DNA from: Cystobacter fuscus DSM 2262
GTDB lineage: Bacteria > Myxococcota > Myxococcia > Myxococcales > Myxococcaceae
Assembly: GCF_000335475.2 (NCBI RefSeq)
Contig: NZ_ANAH02000004.1
Coordinates: 124,001 to 188,000 of the forward strand
Length of the DNA stretch: 64,000 bases
Reading direction: 5' to 3'
The translations under genes were made by a program, and so were the position numbers. The notes beneath the pieces are model-generated. The model ran no database searches, was not told the DNA's origin, and saw nothing but the letters and a program-made list of their open reading frames with translations. Below, piece after piece: positions 40,775-49,284 of this stretch (the stretch's first letter is position 1; each line of letters starts with the position of its first letter).

Positions 40775-42424
40775 TCAGAAGAAGATCATGCGGAAGAAGG
40801 TGCTCGCCATCCGTCGCCCGTGAAGCGCGAAGTTGGACTCAGTGCCCGACAAAATCTCGTAATGGTAGCTCTGACCGCCCGGGCCGGTGATGTCTACACC
40901 GCGGCTGTTCCAGGACAAGCCCGGGAATCGGTCCTTCACCTGCGCCTCGACCCACCGCCCTCGAGCCTGTCGCTCCAGGAGATTCGCACGATGCTCCAGG
41001 CCGCGGCGCCGCATTCTGTCGATTGCCGCAACTTCGTCTTCCGACAGCATAGCCCGAGACCACTTCGCCGCCTCCTCTCTCACGGCCGCCTGCAGTTCGT
41101 CGCCCAGCCGGTCCTTCGCCGGAATGTCCCTGTAGCTCTTCCCTCGCGGCAGGTGCCACCGCTCGCCGCTGCTGAGGATGACCTGCTTGTTGCCACCACG
41201 GTGCTGGATGGCGATGGTGCCTGAGCGCCCTCCAGATGATCCCGAGCTGCCACTCCTCGTCAGGACGTTGATGGCCACTGGCGCCTGCGGGGAGGTGAGG
41301 ACGACGAGGGCGCGGCTCTGCTCCACCACGACCTCCACCGCGGCCGCCTCCTCCATCGCCACCGCTACCGAGCCTTCCATGCCCTGGGCCGCCCACTGCG
41401 CCTGCACCTGGTTGAACTTGGGCAGCGAACGCACGTGCGTGACCACCTCGCCCAACGTCCGCCCGGTGAGGGTGGCTACCGCGAGAATGAGGGCCCGGGC
41501 CGCGTCCGTTCCTATCCGCTTGCCGAAGTCCTCGCCGGCGTCGCGCAGTTCCTCGAACGTAGTGGCCTCGTGCGCCGCGTGCGCCATGCGGGCCCACCCG
41601 TCCATGAGGCCCCACATGGCGTCCACGCCCAACCAGGCCAGGAGTACCACGGAGAGCGCGGCGGCGGCCGCCTTCGTGCTCGGCTCGGGTAGCAGCCAGA
41701 GCGCCAGGTACAGGCCGACAGCCCACACCAGGGAGGAGAGCAGCGCCTGCGGGCTGAGCTCGCGTCCGAGGGCCGCTCGCGTCTCGTCGAGCACTCCGCC
41801 GAAGGCCAGCGCGAGCGCCAGGGTGCGCCTGTCATCCGTGCGCAGGTAGGGCCCGTCCGTGAAGAGGCCCAGGCAGTCCCCGCCGCCGCGTGGCTGACAC
41901 CACCGCAGGTACTTCGCCTTGAGAGCCGCCTCGGCCTCGGGGACGAGCGAACCCTTGTCGTTGAGGGGCACCAGGGTGAGGACCTTGTCCCGGTACACCT
42001 CGGCCAGCAGCTCCTCCTCGGGCATGGCCTGGAGCAGCCCCTGGGCGACCTCCTGGGGCGTCCCGTGCACCTGGGGGTGCTGGAGGAGCTGTGCCACCGC
42101 GCGCTGGTACTCCTCCCGCGTGACAGCCACCACCCGCGTCCTGCCGTGCGCCTCCACCTCGGCTGCGTACACAACCAGCACCGGCTGCAGCTCCCTTGGC
42201 GCCGCTCGCGCCTCGCTCTCCGCGGCCTCGTCTCTTGCCCGGCCGTCGCTGGCTGCCCTGCTTGACGCGGGCCCCTGCGACGCGCAGGCCGCATGGAAAA
42301 TCAGGACAATGAGCCAGAGGGCCCCGGCCGACGCCCACGGTGGCGGGCCCCGCCGCCGAGCTTCGACCTGCGTATCGCTGCCCTCCCCCGCCTCAGGACT
42401 TCGGTGCTGCTCCGCCATGAACAT
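40775..42424 (-). CDS. SitA5-like lipoprotein polymorphic toxin (putative nuclease domain)
   Basis: A 549-residue protein. An N-terminal hydrophobic signal (ALWLIVLIFHAAC) ends in a weak lipobox HAAC. A domain of about 200 residues seen in many Cystobacterineae proteins follows (RTRVVAVTREEYQRAVAQLL, GDCLGLFTDGPYLRTDDRRT), then two or three membrane helices (SLVWAVGLYLALWLLPEP; LSVVLLAWLGVDAMWGLMDG), a helical linker, and a variable C-terminal domain. That domain has RGRWVEAQVKDRF, GVDITGPGG and YHYEILSGTES, which resembles a restriction-endonuclease fold (E, D, E-x-x). Such proteins are exchanged between siblings. The frame is open further upstream, but ATG 42424 has a GGGGGTGG ribosome site at a good distance; the exact start is uncertain. 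Confidence 0.65.
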   Translation of the reverse strand: MFMAEQHRSPEAGEGSDTQVEARRRGPPPWASAGALWLIVLIFHAACASQGPASSRAASDGRARDEAAESEARAAPRELQPVLVVYAAEVEAHGRTRVVAVTREEYQRAVAQLLQHPQVHGTPQEVAQGLLQAMPEEELLAEVYRDKVLTLVPLNDKGSLVPEAEAALKAKYLRWCQPRGGGDCLGLFTDGPYLRTDDRRTLALALAFGGVLDETRAALGRELSPQALLSSLVWAVGLYLALWLLPEPSTKAAAAALSVVLLAWLGVDAMWGLMDGWARMAHAAHEATTFEELRDAGEDFGKRIGTDAARALILAVATLTGRTLGEVVTHVRSLPKFNQVQAQWAAQGMEGSVAVAMEEAAAVEVVVEQSRALVVLTSPQAPVAINVLTRSGSSGSSGGRSGTIAIQHRGGNKQVILSSGERWHLPRGKSYRDIPAKDRLGDELQAAVREEAAKWSRAMLSEDEVAAIDRMRRRGLEHRANLLERQARGRWVEAQVKDRFPGLSWNSRGVDITGPGGQSYHYEILSGTESNFALHGRRMASTFFRMIFF

Positions 42425-42727
42425 TGGCCACCCCCAGGTGTAGCAGCCCCAGAGGATAGGACGCGGGACGGCCAACCATACAGGGGGGGCGGCGCCTGCG
42501 CGGGACGAGAAACAACTGGGGAGCGTTCCCGTGGTGGCGTTCACCCGCCTGCCCGGCACCGGGATTCCCGCGGCACCCAGCACGTCCTCGGGAACCGCGT
42601 CCACCCTGGGTGGCGTGCCCTGTACCGAGCGCACCTCCAGGCCTCCCTCGAAGTGTGCCACGGCCGGAGGGCCAGGCTCCTCGTTGCGCAGGGCCATGCC
42701 CGAGGGGGCTCGTACCGGAGCCCGAGC

Positions 42728-42908
42728 ATGGAGGACTCCACCTTGCGTGAGCAGGCCAGGGTGCAGGCGCACTCACTGCAGCAGCGGCTGCGCTGGACGG
42801 AGGTGGACGTCCGGCCTCCTCCCAGCAAGCAGCCCCGGTGCGCCTTCCTGGAGGGCTTCTCCCTGCATGCCAATACGCACCTCCATGCCAACGACAGGCA
42901 GGGGCTGG
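42728..42908 (+). pseudogene. IS91-type transposase, left part of an interrupted copy
   Basis: The frame MEDSTLREQARVQAHSLQQR followed by PRCAFLEGFSLHANTHLHAN and DRQGL is the region before the HUH-type core of IS91-family transposases (GFSLHA then ND-R-GLERLCRY). It stops at a TGG, where the serine recombinase element starts. The matching right part begins at 45528, where joining restores GLERLCRYGARGAL. Confidence 0.7.
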
Positions 42909-42913
42909 GTGCG

Positions 42914-45037
42914 CTATGCATAATGCCCCTCTTCCTGGAGATGGGCTTTGGAATGGCTGCGCCCACCTGGTCCATACCCTCGGGCCTTGGCATCAGTCAG
43001 GCGCTTGATTGTCTGGCTGTCCAGCTTGAACCACCAGCAGCGCCCCATCCCGCCGCCCTCGACGCCCTTGAGCCAGCCCTCTTTTATCCAGTAATATACC
43101 ATCCATTTTGTAACATTGAAATGTTCAGCCACCCCGCGCACCGAGTAGAGGCCATCGGCTCGGCGAGTGGGCTGCCGCCCCGCCTGCGGTGCCGAGGGCA
43201 AGCGATGTAGACCGTGGCGCCAGCGGACCCAACTCACTGCCTTCGCATCCCACGGACGCTCGACTCCGGAGCGCAGGCCGCGCCGATTGAGTTCGGCCGC
43301 GATCTCGTCATCGCTCTTCTTCTCTTCGAAGAGCATGCGAATGCTCTCGATAGCCTCGGCGGAGGTCTTCCTTGCATCGAATCGAGTACGGCGTGGAACG
43401 CTGAAGTCACTGACTGCCCCCGTCTGCCAGACCACCTGAATACGCGTCGTCCGCTCGGGCACTTCGATTGGGTTCAGCGTTACCTCCCGCACCAGGATGC
43501 GGAGGAGATTCTTGCGCTCTGCATGGGTCGTGCTCTTCGCATGCCAGACGCGAGGCAGGTCTTTGGCGAGAGCAAGGATTTTCGCCCGGTCCCTGTCCGT
43601 CAGTTCGAGCTTCTCGCGCTGGAGAACCGCCTGGTACTCGTGCTCAGTCTCTTCGAGTTCGCGAAGACGGTCGTTCCACTCGCGCTCAAGGGTCCGGGCC
43701 ACGACACGGTTGTCTGGGTCAATGGCCTTATAGCGTCGCTCCGCCAGTTGAGCCTCATAGCGGACACGCTCCAAGCGCAACTTCCATTGGTGATGGACCT
43801 CGCCCACCTGGCGTTCCACCTCTCGGGCAACGGCGAGCCCGAGTTCGATTTCTGGGGGCTGGGTTACCTCGAGAAAGAGCCTGGCAATGGCCTCATCAAT
43901 CGCTGCTGCTGCGACCATCCAGCACATGCTCTTGTCGCCACCTTCTGGCGTGGGACTACGGCACTCGTAGTACGCATGGCGTCGTAGGCCATGGTAGCGC
44001 GTCTGCATGCGGTGGCCACACTGCCCACACAGCACAAGTCCTTGCAGCAGCGCGTGCCCTTCCCGGGCAGCACCACGTTGGTCTGGCAACTTGGAGTTGG
44101 AGCGGTTTTCATGGAGCTTCTTCTGGTTGGCTTGGTACTCCTCCCAGGGAATGTATGCTGGGTGGTGGTCGCGCAGGCATACCTTCCATTCTTCCTTCGG
44201 CATCCGGGTGATGCGTCGTCGCTTCAACTGGCCATCCACCAACGCTAGTTGCTCCTCGCGACGGCCAAAGACGTAGGCACCCGCGTATGCGGGATTGTGA
44301 AGCATTTGGAGGAGGGTGCCATGACGTGCAGGGCCCCAGCGCACCTGATGCATGCGTTGATCTCGAACAGGCATCATCAACCCATTTCTCTCGAAGTAAC
44401 GCATGACCGAGAAGGCGCTGCCCTCCACGCGGAAGCGCTCGAAGACCAGGCGCACCATGCGTTGGACCTGCTCGTCGGGGTCGAGGCGCAAGCGGTGAGT
44501 TGCTTCATCCCACTGGTAGCCGACTGGTGGCGGGAGAAAGAGCTCGCCCCGCCTGGCCTTGGAGAGCCTGCCCCCCTGCAGGCGCAGGCGCATCCAGTAC
44601 TGCTTGGCCTCGCTCATGGTCCCTTTGAGACCGAGCAACAAGCGGTCATTATAATCCCGAGGGCTGTAGACCGAGTCCTCGTCTGCGATGAGGACATCGG
44701 CCAGGGCGCACAGTTCGAGCAGGCGGTGCCAGTCCGCTGAGGAGCAGGCCAGGCGCGAAACCTCCAGGGAGAAGATGGCGCCCACTCGTCCGCGTGCGAC
44801 ATCCTCGGCCAGCCGTTGGAACCCTGCACGCCAGCTCGCACTTGCACCACCCTGGCCCAGGTCCTCATCCAAGGTATCTATCCGCTCGGTCGGCCAACCC
44901 AGCTCCAATGCCCGCTGTTGCAGGGCATACTGGCGAGCGGTGGATTCATGGTGTTCGTGGACCTGCTTGAGTGTGGACTGTCGCAGGTAGACAATCGCGC
45001 GCCGCTCCAGATGGGTTGCTCGAATCTTCTCGTTCAT
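42914..45037 (-). CDS. Large serine recombinase
   Basis: A 707-residue site-specific recombinase. Resolvase domain at the N-terminus with the nucleophile in IVYLRQST (S21), followed by GRVGAIFSLEVSRLACSSAD and a recombinase domain. A zinc ribbon follows with VLCGQCGHRMQTRYHG and YECRSP. A coiled-coil segment and an unusual C-terminal helix-turn-helix (LYSVRGVAEHFNVTKWMVYY with WIKEGWLKGVEG) complete it. It catalyses strand exchange through a phosphoserine intermediate, for integration or excision of its own element. The start overlaps the stop of the accessory gene by ATGA, so translation is coupled. It is the main gene of the element at 42909-45527. Confidence 0.9.
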   Translation of the reverse strand: MNEKIRATHLERRAIVYLRQSTLKQVHEHHESTARQYALQQRALELGWPTERIDTLDEDLGQGGASASWRAGFQRLAEDVARGRVGAIFSLEVSRLACSSADWHRLLELCALADVLIADEDSVYSPRDYNDRLLLGLKGTMSEAKQYWMRLRLQGGRLSKARRGELFLPPPVGYQWDEATHRLRLDPDEQVQRMVRLVFERFRVEGSAFSVMRYFERNGLMMPVRDQRMHQVRWGPARHGTLLQMLHNPAYAGAYVFGRREEQLALVDGQLKRRRITRMPKEEWKVCLRDHHPAYIPWEEYQANQKKLHENRSNSKLPDQRGAAREGHALLQGLVLCGQCGHRMQTRYHGLRRHAYYECRSPTPEGGDKSMCWMVAAAAIDEAIARLFLEVTQPPEIELGLAVAREVERQVGEVHHQWKLRLERVRYEAQLAERRYKAIDPDNRVVARTLEREWNDRLRELEETEHEYQAVLQREKLELTDRDRAKILALAKDLPRVWHAKSTTHAERKNLLRILVREVTLNPIEVPERTTRIQVVWQTGAVSDFSVPRRTRFDARKTSAEAIESIRMLFEEKKSDDEIAAELNRRGLRSGVERPWDAKAVSWVRWRHGLHRLPSAPQAGRQPTRRADGLYSVRGVAEHFNVTKWMVYYWIKEGWLKGVEGGGMGRCWWFKLDSQTIKRLTDAKARGYGPGGRSHSKAHLQEEGHYA

Positions 45038-45477
45038 CGCATTCCTCCGCGCTTGCGGCCTCGGCGCGAAGCATTTTGTGCAGGAGGGTTGTCCACGCTC
45101 TGAGGAGGTCTTGTCGGATTGCCGCGGGCAGTGTTGACCAAGGCAATGCGGGTTGAGGGGTTGGAGGAGGTGACATGGACAAAGCTATGCTCAGCTGCGG
45201 AGTCATAAGCAGGCGGCGGGGCATGCTCCTGGCGAAGTGCCACCTCTACGGCATCAGCGAGCTTGAGTAGGTCGGAAATGCCGAGGCGAACCTCACGACC
45301 GTCAATGCTGGGTGGAACCTGAGGCGAGGAGCGGTCCGTCCACTCGATGGGAAGCCTCATACACCAGCCAGGTGGGTACTCTACGTCGATGTACCGCCTG
45401 CCGTCCTGGCTACGGGCGGTGCGGATGAACGGCAACTGCACGCCCTGGAGCGGATGAGTCGGCAGGGTGATGGTCAC
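45034..45477 (-). CDS. Accessory protein of the serine-recombinase element
   Basis: A 147-residue protein with an N-terminal globular part (MTITLPTHPLQGVQLPFIRT; GRRYIDVEYPPGWCMRLPIE; WTDRSSPQVPPSIDGREVRL) and a disordered basic tail ending RRGRKRGG. Family unknown. It is coupled by ATGA to the recombinase gene and precedes it in the transcript, so it may be a directionality factor or a regulator (inference). The element's left promoter is probably upstream of 45477. Confidence 0.6.
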   Translation of the reverse strand: MTITLPTHPLQGVQLPFIRTARSQDGRRYIDVEYPPGWCMRLPIEWTDRSSPQVPPSIDGREVRLGISDLLKLADAVEVALRQEHAPPPAYDSAAEHSFVHVTSSNPSTRIALVNTARGNPTRPPQSVDNPPAQNASRRGRKRGGMR

Positions 45478-45527
45478 GCAGCCCGAAACAGGTCCTGCAT
45501 GTGTCGTAGTCTGCGAATGGGATGTGG

Positions 45528-45696
45528 AGCGGCTGTGCCGCTACGGGGCGCGCGGTGCGCTGGCGCTGGAGCGTTTGTCACGAGCGGAGGACGGCCGCAT
45601 CGCCTACCGAATGAAGCGCCCGCTGCCGGACGGCACCACGCACCTGCTCTTCACCGGGCTGGAACTTTTACGGCGACACCTTTTCGGGGACACCTT
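45528..45696 (+). pseudogene. IS91-type transposase, right part of the interrupted copy
   Basis: ERLCRYGARGALALERLSRA, then RIAYRMKRPLPDGTTHLLFT and GLELLRR: the region of IS91-family transposases that follows the GFSLHA block. The N-terminal zinc finger region and the end are missing. Two 14-bp direct repeats (GACACCTTTTCGG) follow at once. Confidence 0.68.
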
Positions 45697-45783
45697 TTCG
45701 GCGGCGGCCGAAGAAGAGGCCGCTCTGGGCCTCGGTGAAGGGGAAGAGCCCGGGCAGGTCCATGCCCTCTCTATAGTCCGGCG
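45697..45783 (-). pseudogene. nSTAND/AAA-type protein, small fragment
   Basis: Minus-strand YREGMDLPGLFPFTEAQSGL followed by FFGRRR matches the start of novel-STAND NTPase modules (PFPGL-PFTE--A-LFFGR). Only about 28 codons remain and the frame is broken on both sides. Confidence 0.45.
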
Positions 45784-45809
45784 TGCCGGGTGCGCTCCAC
45801 CCCGGGACC

Positions 45810-46769
45810 TCAGGGAATCATCACCACGCGGCCGACCACCTGCCCTTCCCGGGCATGGCGATGCGCCCCCACCGCCTCGGCCAGGGGAAAACGCCGGGCG
45901 ATCTCCACCGGGAGCCGGCCGGAGGCGGCCTCGTGCAGGAGCATGTCCACCGTCTGGTAGACCTCGGGCCGCGTGAGCAGGGGTCCCATGAACACGCCAA
46001 ACAGGGACTGGTTGGCTTGCAGCGCCGGCCAGAGATCGAGCGTCAGCGCGGAGCCTCCGGCATTGCCAACGAACACCAATCGGCCCTCGGGCTTCAAGGC
46101 GGCCAGGGACACGGCCAGGGTACTGCCCACCGGATCGACGACCAGGTCCGCGCCCAGTCCGTCCGTCAGGCGTTTGACCTCCGCGGCCACGTCCTCCTTC
46201 CGATGATCGATGGCGTGCGCGAGGCCGAGCTCCCGCAGGCGCGCTGCCCGTGTCTCGCCCGACACCGTCGCCAGCACCCGGGCCCCGGCCTGGTGGGCGA
46301 GTTGGATCGCCGCGAGTCCGACGCCTCCCGCACCGGCCTGGACCAACACCGTCTGGCCCGAGCGCAGCGCGCCCCGGGCGAACAGGCAATGGTGGGCCGT
46401 GCCGAACGAGATGGGCAGCGCGGCGGCCGCCGCGGCGTCGAGCCCCTCGGGCACGAGCCAGGTCTGGGCGGCCGGCACGGCGCGCAGGGCGGCGTGGGAG
46501 CCGGCCATGTCGAAGCTCGTCACCCGCTGGCCCACGCGGCGATGGCGCACCGCTCCGCCGACCGCGACGATCCTTCCCGCCGCCGCGTAGCCGACCACAT
46601 AGGCGGGGTGGGGCGGGGGCATCATCGCGCGGTGGATGAGGTCGCCTCCCTCGATCGAGATCGCCTCCACCTCGATCACCACGCCCTCGTCGGCGCAGAC
46701 CGGGTCCTCGATCTCCGCGTATCGCAAGACCTCCGGGCCGCCCGCCACGTCGTAGACCGCTGCCTTCAT
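45810..46769 (-). CDS. Zinc-independent quinone oxidoreductase (medium-chain dehydrogenase)
   Basis: A 319-residue MDR protein of the NADPH:quinone reductase group. N-terminal AISIEGGDLIHRAMMPPPHP and VGYAAAGRIVAVGGAVRHRR are typical of the family that lost zinc. The NADPH motif is VQAGAGGVGLAAIQLAHQAG. It reduces quinones or unsaturated aldehydes and ketones with NADPH. ATG 46769 is preceded by GGAGGAG. The upstream region holds a kinase fragment on the other strand, so the gene is a single unit. Confidence 0.85.
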   Translation of the reverse strand: MKAAVYDVAGGPEVLRYAEIEDPVCADEGVVIEVEAISIEGGDLIHRAMMPPPHPAYVVGYAAAGRIVAVGGAVRHRRVGQRVTSFDMAGSHAALRAVPAAQTWLVPEGLDAAAAAALPISFGTAHHCLFARGALRSGQTVLVQAGAGGVGLAAIQLAHQAGARVLATVSGETRAARLRELGLAHAIDHRKEDVAAEVKRLTDGLGADLVVDPVGSTLAVSLAALKPEGRLVFVGNAGGSALTLDLWPALQANQSLFGVFMGPLLTRPEVYQTVDMLLHEAASGRLPVEIARRFPLAEAVGAHRHAREGQVVGRVVMIP

Positions 46770-46852
46770 CGCGCTCCTCCTCGAGTGGGGAAGTCCATAC
46801 CAGGACGGGCCGGGCAGGGGGAGCACTCCCGCTCCAGGTCGCTCTTGCGAGC

Positions 46853-47080
46853 GATGCCCACCGCACGCCCCTCGTCCTCAAGACGCCGCTGTCCTCGGCG
46901 CCGGATCCCCAGGCCATCGAGCGCTACCGCCGCGAGTTCGGCATCCTCCAGCGTCTGCGCGACGTGCGCGGCGTCTCGCGGGCCCACTCCTACGAGCTGC
47001 TCCAGGAGCGGCCCGTGCTCCTCTTGGAGTCCGTCGAGGGCCAGTCCCTGTCCGAGTTCGTCGGCCGCCCCGTCGACTAG
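46853..47080 (+). pseudogene. Serine/threonine kinase-type protein, N-terminal fragment
   Basis: DAHRTPLVLKTPLSSAPDPQ and AIERYRREFGILQRLRDVRG, then SYELLQERPVLLLESVEGQS: the part of a protein kinase around the ATP-binding lysine (VLK) and alpha-C glutamate (REFGIL), as in kinase/AAA/histidine-kinase fusions. The catalytic HRD/DFG blocks are missing and the frame stops at 47078. No start codon or glycine loop is present. One of the few fragments that keep a 5' part. Confidence 0.6.
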
Positions 47081-47130
47081 ACCACCGCCAACCCGCCCTT
47101 ACGGCTCTTCTCGAGCTTCACGATCCGCAC

Positions 47131-47874
47131 CTACGGGTTCATGTCGGCAAACAACGCTTCGCCGCGCTGCCTCAGCCCGTTCGCCACACCGATGACGATC
47201 TCGGCTTCACCTTGTTCGAAGCGCTGCACCGCCTCGCTCGCGAAGGTCTCGGCGGAGAGGACGGGCGGTCCAGATCCCTCCGCGGGACGCCGAGCCTGGC
47301 TCCTCTTGTCGAGTCCGGTCGCGACGATGGGCGGCGCGATCTCAACCACACGGACGCGCCCCGTCAGTTGATGCCGCAGGCTGAGGGTGAAGGAATGCAG
47401 CGCGGCCTTCGTCGCGCAGTACACGGGAAACTCAGCCGAGGGGCAGAACGCGAGACCGGAGGTAACGTTCACGACCGTGGGCTTCTCGTTGCGAACGAGC
47501 ATCGGAAGCAGCGCGGCCGTCAGTGCGACGGGAGCGAGCAGGTTCGTCTCGAGCTCGGACCGGATTTCGCCGAACCCGACGCTTCCGCGGAAGTCTGACG
47601 CATGCATGATGCCAGCGTTGTTCACGAGGACGCCGAGATGCGGCAGGTCGGCCGCGAGCCACGAAGCCAACCTCGCCTGGTCCTCGGAGCGAGCAACGTC
47701 AGCCTCCATCGTGCGAAGCCCCGGATGCTTCCCCTTCGCGGCGGCCAATCTCTCCGGATCGCGTCCGCAGATCGCGACGTCGTATCCGCGCTTCAGAAAC
47801 TCCGCGGCCATTGCCAGCCCAATCCCCGACCCGCCGCCCGTGATCAGCACGCCGCTCTTCCGCTCTCCGCTCAT
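47131..47874 (-). CDS. Short-chain dehydrogenase/reductase
   Basis: A 247-residue SDR. The NAD(P) motif is VLITGGGSGIGLAMAAEFLK, then NNAGIMH, the catalytic serine in NVTSGLAFC and the YxxxK in VYCATKAAL. The closest groups are DltE-like oxidoreductases. It is divergent from the AraC-type regulator at 48018 across 143 bp, which probably controls it. The substrate is unknown. Confidence 0.87.
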   Translation of the reverse strand: MSGERKSGVLITGGGSGIGLAMAAEFLKRGYDVAICGRDPERLAAAKGKHPGLRTMEADVARSEDQARLASWLAADLPHLGVLVNNAGIMHASDFRGSVGFGEIRSELETNLLAPVALTAALLPMLVRNEKPTVVNVTSGLAFCPSAEFPVYCATKAALHSFTLSLRHQLTGRVRVVEIAPPIVATGLDKRSQARRPAEGSGPPVLSAETFASEAVQRFEQGEAEIVIGVANGLRQRGEALFADMNP

Positions 47875-48017
47875 TTATCGCTCTCCGCGCATCTGTGACG
47901 CTTCGTTGTGTGCCTCGGCGCGCTCCTGTCGCGCGTCGATCACGCCTCTCTCGTAGCAGCCGCCTCCAGTACGAAGAATGCTTGCGACGAGCGATTTCTT
48001 CGCTCATCGTACGGGCC

Positions 48018-48989
48018 GTGGATCTTCTCAGCGATATCCTCCGAGATCTGCGACTCGAGAGCACGGTCTTGAGTGTCTTCGAGCTTCACGCTCCATGGGG
48101 CTTGCGCAAGCAGCGGCTCGAGGGGGGCGCGCCCTTTCATGTGGTCATCGAAGGGCGCTGCGTCCTGCGAATGGAACACAAGAAGCCCACCGAGCTCGCA
48201 GCCGGCGATCTGGTTGTCCTTCCCCATGGCGACGCTCATACCCTGTCGTCATCGGCGTCCGCGCCCGTGACACCGTTCAAGTCGGTTCTGCTGCAAAACG
48301 GAGTCGTGGAGACGTGGGCGCCGGGAAAGCGGGCCGGCCGTCCCGCTGCCATCCGGTTCGGCTCGGCCAAAGGGGAGGTCGTTCGGGTGATTTCGGGCGT
48401 GTTCGCGTTTCAAGACCGACGCCGAAACCCCGTGCTCGAGGTGCTTCCCCCGCTGATCCGCGTTGCGGGTGAGCACGGTCGAGGCCCGTCGTGGCTTGAA
48501 AACGCCATTCGCCTCCTCATCGACGAGGCGTTCTCCGAGGCCCCTGGTGCGTTGACCATCGCGGAGCGTGTCGCCGACATTCTTTTCGTGCAGGCGGTGA
48601 GGGCGTACATCGCCTCGGAGCGGGATGCCCCCTCGAGCGGATGGCTGCGGGGGCTCCTCGACCCTTCCATCGGCCGCGCCCTGAGTCTCGTGCACGCTCG
48701 CGCTGCCGAGCCGTGGACCGTCGAGCGCCTCGCTCGTGCGGTCGGGCTCTCACGAACGGTCTTTGCACAGCGCTTTCGCCGTCTGGTTGGCGAGACCGTC
48801 ATGGCCTACGTCACCCACCGTCGGATGCACCTCGCAGCGGGACTGCTGTGCACAAGCAACGACGGGCTCGCGCAGATTGCAGAGCAAGTCGGCTACGAGA
48901 CGGAGGTGACGTTCAGCAAGGCGTTCCGCGTCTGGGCTGGCGAACCACCAGGGCGCTACAGAAGGCGAATGCGAGAAGCTGCGCGATGA
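48018..48989 (+). CDS. AraC-family regulator with cupin sensor domain
   Basis: A 323-residue regulator. Residues 1-180 form a cupin_6-type sensor domain (DLLSDILRDLRLESTVLSVF, then LPHGDAHTLSSSASAPVT). The C-terminal AraC domain has two helix-turn-helix units (WTVERLARAVGLSRTVFAQR and LAQIAEQVGYETEVTFSKAF, with VWAGEPPGRYRR). GTG 48018 gives the usual start for this family (VDLLSDILR), though the frame is open further upstream. It is divergent from the SDR gene, its probable target, and stands alone on the + strand. Confidence 0.82.
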   Translation: MDLLSDILRDLRLESTVLSVFELHAPWGLRKQRLEGGAPFHVVIEGRCVLRMEHKKPTELAAGDLVVLPHGDAHTLSSSASAPVTPFKSVLLQNGVVETWAPGKRAGRPAAIRFGSAKGEVVRVISGVFAFQDRRRNPVLEVLPPLIRVAGEHGRGPSWLENAIRLLIDEAFSEAPGALTIAERVADILFVQAVRAYIASERDAPSSGWLRGLLDPSIGRALSLVHARAAEPWTVERLARAVGLSRTVFAQRFRRLVGETVMAYVTHRRMHLAAGLLCTSNDGLAQIAEQVGYETEVTFSKAFRVWAGEPPGRYRRRMREAAR

Positions 48990-49284
48990 CCACGCACGGA
49001 GGACGCCTGCCAAGGTGAGCTTCGAAAGGCTTGCGTCACATCTTTTGTAGACGTCCTCGGTGCCCGAGGGCCGCGCGGCGAACCAGCCGTTGTCCGCCGC
49101 CGGGCGTGCCGCTGGACGCGGGCGATGGCGAGCGGGAGCCCTTCCTGCCCAGCGAACCGCCGGCGGACGACCGCGATCGCATGGTGGCCGCGCAGGACTG
49201 AGGCCCCGCCGCCGGCAGGGGCGTTGACGCGGGTGCCCCGGTCGCATACGGCCCGGCGTCCATGGTATCGGTTCCATCGCCCGC
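48990..49284. other. Short gene-free stretch
   Basis: No gene with a recognisable family is visible. On the + strand GVPLDAGDGEREPFLPSEPP followed by ADDRDRMVAAQD and a stop (49199) could be the end of a lost gene, but nothing supports it. The GST promoter should be between 49200 and 49284. Confidence 0.35.

Larger units (their letters stand above)
42909..45527 (-). mobile_element. 2.6-kb serine-recombinase element inserted in an IS91 fragment
   Basis: The element carries a large serine recombinase and one accessory gene. It sits between the two halves of an IS91-type reading frame. Removing it rejoins GGGGCTGG and AGCGGCTGTG to code GLERLCRY without loss of a base. TGG is found at both ends (42906-42908 and 45525-45527), the possible short core of recombination. 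No tandem duplication of target is seen beyond this. Such elements integrate and excise by serine recombinases of the Tn4451/phiC31-like class. The start point is judged from the reading frame only. Confidence 0.7.

Noticed and set aside
42425-42772. Upstream extension of the SitA5-like toxin frame
   Set aside because: The frame is open and codon use is fair, but there is no signal peptide or ribosome site there; a separate lost gene or an extension cannot be decided, so I kept the start with a ribosome site.
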